A stretch of 12,517 nucleotides of DNA. Source: Planctomycetota bacterium (GTDB lineage: Bacteria; Planctomycetota; Planctomycetia; Pirellulales; Pirellulaceae). Of the stretch, positions 1 to 7,277 are shown piece after piece. A program made the translations under genes and the position numbers. How positions within the stretch are numbered: position 1 is the first letter of the stretch; each line of letters begins with the position of its first letter. The notes under the pieces were generated by a model, which saw only the letters and a program-made list of their open reading frames with translations, searched no databases and was not told the origin of the DNA. Location of the stretch: NCBI GenBank assembly GCA_023417165.1, contig JAEZGD010000708.1, positions 1-12,517 on the forward strand, given 5' to 3'.

Positions 1-2773
1 CCGCTTCACCTGCGGCCTGAGCTTCGCGCGCGAGTTGCTCTCCGGCTTGCTGAGCGGCATCGGCCATTGCTTTTTCGAGAGCCTGTTCCGCAGCGTCTAA
101 CGCCTGGGATGCGGCTTGTTGCGCTGCCTTGGCGGCTGCTTCATTCCCGGCTTTGAGTCCTTTCTCGGCTTCGGCAGTCTTGGCGGTTGCTTGCTGAAGG
201 GCTTGTTCAGCGGCTGCAGAAGCGGCGGCTTCGCTGGCCAATTCGGCGGCGGCTTCTGCGGCGGCCGCAGCTTCGGCTTGTGCCTCTGCGTTCGGCTGGC
301 CAGCTGGCTTGGCCGCGGCTTCGCTGGCGGCTTGTTCGGCCGCCTGCTTTGCGGCAGCTAACGCCTCGCGAGCTGCCATGCGCGCTGCATCGGCTTTGGA
401 GGCATTACCGCTGAGCGCTTCCTTGGCCGCTTCGCTCGCCGCTTTGGCTGCCTCTTGCAAGGCCTCTTTGGTGGCTCCGCTCGCCTCTTTGGCGAGATCG
501 GCGGCTTGCTCGGCGACCTGTTGCTGTTCGGTAGCGGCTTCAATCGGCGTATTGGCTTTACCGCTCGCGACATCGGCCGCCTTCTGGTCGGCGATCGCTT
601 GTTGTGCAGCGGTTGCAGCAACCTCTTGAGCGAGTTCGTTCGCAGCGGCCGCTTCTTCGCGACCAGCGGCGCGATCCTGCTGTGCCTGCGCTTCGGCGAC
701 CTTGTTGAGCGCCGCTTGCAGTTTCTCCAGGCGTTCGGCCTGGCTGGCATTGGTCTGCGCTTGGGCGTTATCGACTGCCTCTTGTGCCTTGGCGACCTTG
801 CCGAGCTGCTCGTCGGCGGTCTTCACCAGTTCCTCGGCAGCTTTGCCGGCTTCTTCTCGCAACTCTTTGGCCGCCGAGGCGAGTTGCTGTGCGGCTTTGG
901 CGGCTGCGTCGGCGATCTTAGCGGCTTCGTCCTTCGAGGCTTCGCCCGGCGTGGCCTTGGCGGCGGCCAGTTGCTGCGAGGCCGCTTCGATGGCGGGCTT
1001 TGCCTCGTTCAGATCCTTCGCCGCTTCGGGAGCCGTAGTTTGCACGCCTGCGGCGATCTTGTCGGCGACTTCCTTCACATCGGCTTGCTGGGTTTCGAGA
1101 GCCGCGGCTTCCTCGGCAGAGAGACCAACTTGCTTGGCTGCTTCTGTGGGAGCTTTGGCGACGGATTCTTCAGCGGCCGCGGCGCGTTCTAACGCTTCTG
1201 CCGCTCTGGCGAGTTCGCCGACCTTCACTGCAAGTTGGCGGCGCTCGGTATCGGCGATTTGAGCTTCGACTTCGGCTTGAGCCCGCTCGATCGCGTCGGC
1301 GGCTTTGGCCGTCGCTTCTTCACGCGCGGCGGTCGCCTCGGGCGCAGCGTTATCGAGGGCTTGTTGAGCATCGGCAATGGCTTCACGCACGTCTTCCAGT
1401 CGCGATTCCACGGTCCCTGGCAATTCTTGTTCGGCGGGCAGCTTCTCGACCGCTTCGGCAGCGGCCTTCTCGGCTTGTTGCGCGGCAGCGGGCTCTTTGG
1501 CCGCGGTCTGCTCGGCTTTCTCTTGCTGCTTTGCGGCTTGATCGAGGGTCTTCTTCACTTCCTCAAGCTTCTTCAAATCTTGCGCGAGTTGATCGGCGCT
1601 TTTGTTGGCGTCATCGAGATCGAGCGCATGTTTGAGTTGCTCTTCGATCTCGGCCAGGCTGCCAATGACCTGGCTTTGCTCTTGCGTCGCTTGTTGCTTG
1701 TCTTGATTGAAGATCTCGGCAGTCGCTTCATTCGAAGCGGCTTTGGCCTGATTGAGCAGTGGTTCGGTCGCGGGAAACTTCTCGCCCAGCGCTTCGGCCA
1801 GTTTGCCCAGGCCTTTCTGAATGTCAGTTTGCTTTTCGACAAACTGCTCGTAGTTCTGCTCGGTGATCTCCGCTTGCTTGATTTCTGCCCGCAGCTCCTC
1901 TTGCTGCTTCAGCATGTCGCGCACCATCTTCAGCGCCGCTTCGCGATCGCTGCTAATAAGTCCCTGCGTCTCTTCGATCTTTTCAAGCAAGGCGCGCAGG
2001 CCGCGGATGGCGGCATATTCACTGGCTTGCGCCGCTTTAAACTCGCCGACGCCCAACGCCTGGCCGGCTTTGACCAGTTCCTGCTCGACCTGAGCCGCAC
2101 GCAAAATGCGCAAGCCGTCGGCACAGCCCGCGCCGACGTGCCCACCCCACGTGCTGACATCTTCCAGTGTTTGAACCAGCAAGTAATAGACCTTCACCAC
2201 ATCGGTCTGGTCTTGAATGGTCGTTAGGGTCAGTTGCTCGCGTTCTTCGTTCGTGAGCTGCGGCAGGTTCTTGGTAATGTTGTAAACCCGCGTTTCCATG
2301 GCGATGAGCTGCTTGACCTGCGCCGCCAGCTTGGCGATTTGCAGGCGCTTGTACAGCTTTTGCCGTTCGGCCATCAGCGTCACGACCACTTCGCGAATCT
2401 TTTCGCGAGCTTCGTTCAGCTTGGCGATGCGATGCTCTTTATTGCCCTCTTGTGCTTGCACGAGCAGTTCGACGACGTGCTTCATCTCGGCTTCGACCAA
2501 GGCGTCAATGTTCTTACGCATGCCTTGGATTTCGGCATAGATTGGCAGCTTTTCCAGGCCGTTCTCGCGCAGTTGCTGTAGTTGAATATCGAGAATGCTG
2601 GAGACCAACTCGCCTGCCATGGCGCGCGCTTTTTCTTGCGCCGTTTGGCGCGCTCGCAAGGCTTCGGTATCGGGTGCTGGCGCGGCTGGCCCCGGCGCAG
2701 CCGATGCCTGCGCGCTGCAGAACAAAGTCCAGCACATCACGACCACGATCGACAGCGCGCAAATCCGTTTCAT
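1..2773 (-). CDS. Exported alanine-rich coiled-coil protein (3' end beyond window)
   Basis: I translated this frame by hand from ATG 2773-2771 to the left edge. It stays open for 924 codons with no stop, so the C-terminus lies outside. Residues 1-24 look like a Sec signal peptide: Lys/Arg start, hydrophobic core around SIVVVMCWTLF, small residues near AQASA. Residues about 30-400 are mostly charged helix. They are interrupted by an unusual Gly-rich stretch at 205-219 (DVSTWGGHVGAGCAD) with one His and one Cys. From about residue 400 onward the protein is low-complexity Ala/Glu/Lys/Gln helix. In the last 200 visible residues I count 85 Ala, about 42 %. This composition suits a long periplasmic or surface coiled-coil rod. 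The start overlaps the stop of the upstream DUF4175-like gene in an ATGA, so the two are probably translationally coupled. The function is unknown; a scaffold or spacer for the membrane proteins encoded upstream is inference. Members of this composition are hard to assign by homology. Confidence 0.9.
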   Translation of the reverse strand, partial: MKRICALSIVVVMCWTLFCSAQASAAPGPAAPAPDTEALRARQTAQEKARAMAGELVSSILDIQLQQLRENGLEKLPIYAEIQGMRKNIDALVEAEMKHVVELLVQAQEGNKEHRIAKLNEAREKIREVVVTLMAERQKLYKRLQIAKLAAQVKQLIAMETRVYNITKNLPQLTNEEREQLTLTTIQDQTDVVKVYYLLVQTLEDVSTWGGHVGAGCADGLRILRAAQVEQELVKAGQALGVGEFKAAQASEYAAIRGLRALLEKIEETQGLISSDREAALKMVRDMLKQQEELRAEIKQAEITEQNYEQFVEKQTDIQKGLGKLAEALGEKFPATEPLLNQAKAASNEATAEIFNQDKQQATQEQSQVIGSLAEIEEQLKHALDLDDANKSADQLAQDLKKLEEVKKTLDQAAKQQEKAEQTAAKEPAAAQQAEKAAAEAVEKLPAEQELPGTVESRLEDVREAIADAQQALDNAAPEATAAREEATAKAADAIERAQAEVEAQIADTERRQLAVKVGELARAAEALERAAAAEESVAKAPTEAAKQVGLSAEEAAALETQQADVKEVADKIAAGVQTTAPEAAKDLNEAKPAIEAASQQLAAAKATPGEASKDEAAKIADAAAKAAQQLASAAKELREEAGKAAEELVKTADEQLGKVAKAQEAVDNAQAQTNASQAERLEKLQAALNKVAEAQAQQDRAAGREEAAAANELAQEVAATAAQQAIADQKAADVASGKANTPIEAATEQQQVAEQAADLAKEASGATKEALQEAAKAASEAAKEALSGNASKADAARMAAREALAAAKQAAEQAASEAAAKPAGQPNAEAQAEAAAAAEAAAELASEAAASAAAEQALQQATAKTAEAEKGLKAGNEAAAKAAQQAASQALDAAEQALEKAMADAAQQAGEQLAREAQAAGEA
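2..1500 (-). repeat. Low-complexity Ala/Glu/Lys/Gln coding tract
   Basis: This stretch codes for the helical rod of the coiled-coil gene. GCC, GCG and GCA alanine codons alternate with Glu, Lys and Gln codons, so the plus strand reads as repeated ggc/cgc/ttc-type triplets. The repeats are degenerate; I see no exact long tandem unit. Because stop-like triplets are rare in all frames here, the opposite strand shows long spurious open frames rich in Gly, Leu and Phe or in Ala and Ser. Confidence 0.75.
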
Positions 2774-4764
2774 GGCGACTCTCCGATACCGAGTTGCTTC
2801 TTGATGATGTCTGTCAGCCGCTGTTCTGAACGCTCGTCCGCCTCAGAGATAGCGGCTAGTACGCCGCTTTCGTCTGAGATTTCTAAAATCAAAGGATCGC
2901 TAAGATACGACTCTCCAGGCGCGTCGCCTCGATAGTCGGTAATAGCCAGCGTGAGTTTAAGTCGATCGCCCTTGGCGAGCATGAGTGGCGACAGATCGAG
3001 CGCATAGGTGCCGCGCACCGGGCGAGGCGCGATCATGGGCGGCTTTGGCGGCGCGTGTAGCGAGAGGCTGACCGGCGGAACTTGCTGGTTGCTGCCCGGC
3101 GTCATGTCGGTGCTGGTGGAGGTTGGCTCTGGCTCTGGTGTGCCAAGCGCGTCGGGATTGCGTTCGATAGCGACCTGTAGCACCAATTGCGCGATGCCAT
3201 AATCGTCGCTGACGCGATAGTGAATGATCGGCTTGGCGGTTGGCAACACGACGCGATGCACCACCTCGGCTGTGCCGCTGGGAGCGCGGTCGGTGCGAAG
3301 GCGAATCACGCCGCGGATCGGCGACTCCAGATGCAGGTCGTCGTGGTCGGTGACTTGAATCTCGAAACGAATCTCTTCACGGATTTGCTGCAACAGAGAC
3401 TGTTCCGCAGGCAGCGTCCAAACCAATCCTTCGGCATCGGTCTTCGCAAGCGGCAGCTTCGTCGCGCCCGCTTTGCCTTTGGCGATCATCCAGGCTTCCA
3501 GCAGCGGCTTGTCGTTCACGCAGCGCAGCGTGAACTGAACCGTCGAGCCTTCCAGCACCGAAAGTTGCCGCGAGGTCGGCGACTCTTGTTCTGCATGGCC
3601 TTGCGCGTACTTTGGCGGCACGATTTTTGGTTCTAGCTCGACGACCGGTAGCGGAATCATGCGCACGAGCGCCGGATCGGTCCAAGCGTCACCGATCGCG
3701 ATACCATAACGCACTTCGTCGACCAGGCGTCCCATGTCGCCTTGATAGACATGTTTCTTGTCAGCCTTCGCAGGCCACTCGGCGAGCGTTTGCTGTACGG
3801 TGTCGAGCACGTCCTTGAGCCGACTGCGATCCTCGTTGAGTTCGCGTAACTGTTGAGTTGCGGCCGGAGCATCGAACGTGGTGAGCGCGATTAGCTGGTT
3901 TTGCCATGGTCCGGCGATGTCAATCTCGTCCTGCGACAAGGCGTCTGCCAGCTTCGTTTGCGCGGTGCGGAGCATGCCGGCGCGCTGATCGAGAGTCAGT
4001 GGCTTGAGCTCGACACTACGTGTCGCGCCGCCACTGGCGGACCGAACGCGGAGCGTGCCCTCGGCCGGCAATTCGCCTGCACACTGCACATAAAACAACA
4101 TCGGTTGCCCTTGCGCACCCTTGACCGGTAACGGCTGCGCGCCATGCTGCTGTTGGTCGAGCACTGTCGAATCATTGACCAGCACCTGTTCGATAATGGT
4201 CGCACTGGGATAGTGCCGATTGCCGAAAAATAGCCGATTGAGGAACACGCTCGCATGGCTGGGGGCGATCAGCAGAAAGCCAAGAACCACCACCAGCGTC
4301 ACGCCCAGGAATGTACCGCGGCGGACCATCTGCTCGCGCGAGAAACCCTCAAACACGTTTAGGCCATGGCCGAATTCGGCGACATAGGTAATAACAGCCG
4401 TTTCGAGCTGTCGTGAGCCCCAACGCCCCGCCTCAGGCGATTCGAATTGCAAGGCGGCGACCAGATCGCTGTCGATATTCTGCTGCCGCTCGACCATTAG
4501 CGCCATGTCGAGTTCGCTCTCGTGCACGCCCAGCAGCGGACGCGTGTACTTGGCAAATGCCCAAAATGTGGCCAGCGCTCCGATTACCATTACGACCAAA
4601 CGTGGCAGCACCGGTAACTCGAACTGGACATCCAGCACGAAGATACCGATGAGCGCCCACAAAATCGCCGTCGCGAGCGCGGCGAATGCCGTCACCAGGC
4701 GCGCTGTGGCCCGAGTGCGCCGCAGCGCTGCGAGCTGACTATGTAAGGAAGCGAGCTTGCTCAT
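2770..4764 (-). CDS. DUF4175-like multi-pass membrane protein
   Basis: This 664-aa membrane protein resembles the DUF4175 type in layout: N-terminal membrane helices, then a large extracytoplasmic part. Likely membrane segments are at about 22-44, 52-72 and 150-168. The third is followed by a short helix ending in an RLFFGNRHYPSATI-type stretch, like the segment that opens the beta-rich domain in this family. Residues about 190-530 look like successive beta-sandwich modules. A Pro/Ser/Thr-rich linker at about 540-580 (EPEPTSTSTD and following) is probably disordered. The C-terminus is acidic and helical. The frame is open further upstream to 4845, but I chose ATG 4764-4762: it overlaps the upstream TGA (4763-4761) as ATGA and begins an N-terminus of normal type. 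The stop (2772-2770) likewise overlaps the next ATG. The molecular role is unknown. The family name is from recognition of layout, not a search. Confidence 0.82.
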   Translation of the reverse strand: MSKLASLHSQLAALRRTRATARLVTAFAALATAILWALIGIFVLDVQFELPVLPRLVVMVIGALATFWAFAKYTRPLLGVHESELDMALMVERQQNIDSDLVAALQFESPEAGRWGSRQLETAVITYVAEFGHGLNVFEGFSREQMVRRGTFLGVTLVVVLGFLLIAPSHASVFLNRLFFGNRHYPSATIIEQVLVNDSTVLDQQQHGAQPLPVKGAQGQPMLFYVQCAGELPAEGTLRVRSASGGATRSVELKPLTLDQRAGMLRTAQTKLADALSQDEIDIAGPWQNQLIALTTFDAPAATQQLRELNEDRSRLKDVLDTVQQTLAEWPAKADKKHVYQGDMGRLVDEVRYGIAIGDAWTDPALVRMIPLPVVELEPKIVPPKYAQGHAEQESPTSRQLSVLEGSTVQFTLRCVNDKPLLEAWMIAKGKAGATKLPLAKTDAEGLVWTLPAEQSLLQQIREEIRFEIQVTDHDDLHLESPIRGVIRLRTDRAPSGTAEVVHRVVLPTAKPIIHYRVSDDYGIAQLVLQVAIERNPDALGTPEPEPTSTSTDMTPGSNQQVPPVSLSLHAPPKPPMIAPRPVRGTYALDLSPLMLAKGDRLKLTLAITDYRGDAPGESYLSDPLILEISDESGVLAAISEADERSEQRLTDIIKKQLGIGESP

Positions 4765-7223
4765 GTCATGTTCATTAATTTGCGCGAGAGCCATTCGCCG
4801 AGCATTAACACCATCGCGGCGATAAACCACAAAGGCGTGCTCCACAGCGGATGGTTGTTCGTTAACTTTTGCACCAGCGCTTCGGATTGAATATCGCCTG
4901 GCAGCGCGGCGACGGTCGTCAGGTCATAGGTCTTGCCGCGCGTTTCGGCGGCCAACTCGGTTTGCAGTCGCAAGTCGCGCGTGGCGTTGCGACGCTCGGC
5001 CGAGACGCCCGTGACCTCGAACGGGTATTCCATGAATTCTTGGGTGACCGGATCCTTGACGCGAATGTTGTACTTGCCGGGCGTAAAGACTCGCTGCTTG
5101 CTTTCAAAGACGCCGGCGCGCAGCGGCGACAGCTGAATCTCTTCGGTCTTGGGGCCGGCGACACCGCGGCCGGGGCTAGTCATTTCGGCCACGATGGGCT
5201 GCCCGTTGAGCTTCTCGGCTGTTAGCGGCTCGTAGTTCTCGTCATACGCCTGGACGGTGAAGATCACTTCGTCTTCAACACGATACTGAGGGCGATCGAG
5301 TTTCGGCACGAATCGCTTTTGATTGCCCAGGGCGTGGCTCAGGCCTAAGCGGTCGATGAGCGGCGACCAGAAGTTGCGATAGTACTTTTCGCCATACGCA
5401 CGCCGCAGACGCCACGTTTCGTTAAAGCCCAGGTAGACCACTTCGCCCCGGCCATACTGATGAATGGCGATCAGCGGCTGACGCGTTTTGCCATCGGCGC
5501 ACAGGTCGGTGGGATGCTCGGCCAGCACGGTCGCGCGGCTGCGGACTTCGGCCACGGGTTGATAGCATTCAAAACCGCGAATATTGTCCCACGCCTTGGC
5601 GGTTTCCAGGTCGTTCTCGCCGAGCCGCATGAAGGGATACTGTCCGGTCATGGCCATGGCGGTCAGACGCGGCTTGAACTCGCGATCGCTTTTCAGGGAA
5701 AGCTGCGGATCGATAGTCACTGGCAGCATATCGGCCAGTGGCGTATTGAGTAGTTCGCGCGGGCCGAAGCGCGGCCCGGCGATCACCACTAAACCGCCGC
5801 CTAGTTCGCTGACGAACTCGCGCGTCATCTCGCAGAACCGCGGGCTCAGAGCGCTCGCGGGCATGTCGTCCAAAAAGATTACGTCATTAGCGAAGAACTC
5901 GCTGCGCTTGGGCGTGAGCGTTGGCAGGAACAGTTCGTTCGACTCGCGCACGCGTGGATCGGACGAGGCCAAAAAGGTGCGGAAGCCTTGCATGCCGACG
6001 GTCTTGTCGCGGTAGAAGACTTCTTTCACAAAGCGCCATTCCCAGGTTGGCTCATGGGCGACGTACATTAACCGCACATAGTCGTCGATGATGGTTGCTT
6101 CACGGAAGGCGCTGTTATTGTCCTCGACGATCTCGCCTTCGACGGGCTCTGCCTCGGCGACAAAGCGAAACCGCCCAGCTTCTTTGGGTTGAAACGCAAA
6201 CTCAATCACATCGGCCGGAGTGGCAATAGTGACCGACTTTTCGCCGACCGGCGTGATCTCGTCGACCTCGCCTTTATCGCCTGTCAGTCGCTGCGCGGAA
6301 ACTTTGAGGTTGACCGTTCGGCCTTGCAAGCCGGTGCTTTTCAACAGCACGGTGACAACGGTGTTTTCGGCTTTGCGAATCTTGGCTTGCGTTTGCACGT
6401 CGACCAGCAGGTCGGCCGCCTCGAGTGCTCCGACGCCCACTGTGTATAGCGGCGCATTGAGCTTCGCGGCAGGCGAACCTTGTCGCCCGGCGGCGTCGCC
6501 GATCGGCGTGGGCCCGGCATTGTTGGCGAAATCGCTAATCAATACGACGCCCGCGAGATTGCTGGCTTGCTGCCGAACGTCGGACAAAACGGAACCAATC
6601 GCGGTCACTTGGCCTTTGGTCGAGAGCTGCTCGGCCAGCGTGGCCGGATCGAGCGTATTCAAGCCTTCTGGCGAAAGCTTGCGCAGTTGGCTGGTATTGT
6701 TGCCATCGAAGACAAACATCTGCAGGTTGACGTTCTTTTTGGCCAGTTCCTCCAGCAGATTTTGCTCTTTCTTCGACAGCAGCGATTTCACCAGGTCGAT
6801 GCGGGTGGCGTTAGCTTCGCCGGGCAGCGCTAGTCCTGTAGCGCTGGCCAGTGCGGCGCGCTCTGGTGGCAGCAGCTTGTCTTCGATGGCCATGCTGTCG
6901 GTGCCATCGACGATGACGAACAGGTCAGGTTTTTGCGTGCGCGTCGTGGTGATGCGCAATATCGGATCGGCCAGCGTCAGAAACAGCATGGCCAACAGCA
7001 GGCCACGCGAAATCGCCAGGCAGACGCGACTGGTCGTGGATCCGCGCGGCTGAAACTTGACGTAGAAAAACAGCGCTAGCGCCACGAGCGCAGTCACGCC
7101 GAAGAAGACCCAGAACGGACCGGCTCCTTCCTGCGCCCAGCCAGCGCCGAGCGACAGTTGCAACTCGTCGATCGAGCTGACGTCGTTCAATCCCAGCAAC
7201 CAGCCTAGTGTCCGTGTCATCAT
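4761..7223 (-). CDS. Membrane protein with VWA-like and glutamine-amidotransferase-like domains
   Basis: The protein is 820 aa from the chosen ATG. Membrane helices lie at about 37-55 and 68-86. A VWA-like domain follows, with MIDAS-like residues D106-G-T-D-S110, T207 in TAIGS, and D231 in LISDFANN. The first MIDAS serine is replaced by Thr, so metal binding is uncertain. After a beta-rich section (about 275-375), a class I glutamine-amidotransferase-like fold starts near 383 (LMYVAHEPTWEWRFVKEVF) and runs to about 640. The place of the nucleophile elbow reads VVIAGPRFGP and has no Cys, so glutaminase activity is not expected. A second beta domain and a final membrane helix (about residues 792-812) end the protein. 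It lies 54 bases after the BatA/VWA gene and overlaps the next gene by ATGA. The start is uncertain: TTG at 7235 would add four residues and ATG 7220 would remove one. None of them has a clear Shine-Dalgarno. Confidence 0.85.
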   Translation of the reverse strand: MMTRTLGWLLGLNDVSSIDELQLSLGAGWAQEGAGPFWVFFGVTALVALALFFYVKFQPRGSTTSRVCLAISRGLLLAMLFLTLADPILRITTTRTQKPDLFVIVDGTDSMAIEDKLLPPERAALASATGLALPGEANATRIDLVKSLLSKKEQNLLEELAKKNVNLQMFVFDGNNTSQLRKLSPEGLNTLDPATLAEQLSTKGQVTAIGSVLSDVRQQASNLAGVVLISDFANNAGPTPIGDAAGRQGSPAAKLNAPLYTVGVGALEAADLLVDVQTQAKIRKAENTVVTVLLKSTGLQGRTVNLKVSAQRLTGDKGEVDEITPVGEKSVTIATPADVIEFAFQPKEAGRFRFVAEAEPVEGEIVEDNNSAFREATIIDDYVRLMYVAHEPTWEWRFVKEVFYRDKTVGMQGFRTFLASSDPRVRESNELFLPTLTPKRSEFFANDVIFLDDMPASALSPRFCEMTREFVSELGGGLVVIAGPRFGPRELLNTPLADMLPVTIDPQLSLKSDREFKPRLTAMAMTGQYPFMRLGENDLETAKAWDNIRGFECYQPVAEVRSRATVLAEHPTDLCADGKTRQPLIAIHQYGRGEVVYLGFNETWRLRRAYGEKYYRNFWSPLIDRLGLSHALGNQKRFVPKLDRPQYRVEDEVIFTVQAYDENYEPLTAEKLNGQPIVAEMTSPGRGVAGPKTEEIQLSPLRAGVFESKQRVFTPGKYNIRVKDPVTQEFMEYPFEVTGVSAERRNATRDLRLQTELAAETRGKTYDLTTVAALPGDIQSEALVQKLTNNHPLWSTPLWFIAAMVLMLGEWLSRKLMNMT

Positions 7224-7277
7224 AAGTAGTGGCAAGTTCGTCGCTTGCTTGGACGTCTTTCAACCGGGCGAGTTTCG

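Noticed and set aside
116..2581. Long plus-strand open frames rich in Gly/Leu/Phe or Ala/Ser, for example 455-1192 and 1235-2227
   Set aside because: They are mirror frames of the alanine-rich coiled-coil gene. Their composition follows from the GCC/GAA/AAG-rich opposite strand, and they have no family features. The minus-strand frame has a signal peptide and a coupled start.
4765..4845. N-terminal extension of the DUF4175-like gene to an upstream start at 4845
   Set aside because: The extra 27 residues overlap the upstream gene's C-terminal membrane helix. The ATGA overlap at 4764-4761 is a better start and gives a normal N-terminus.
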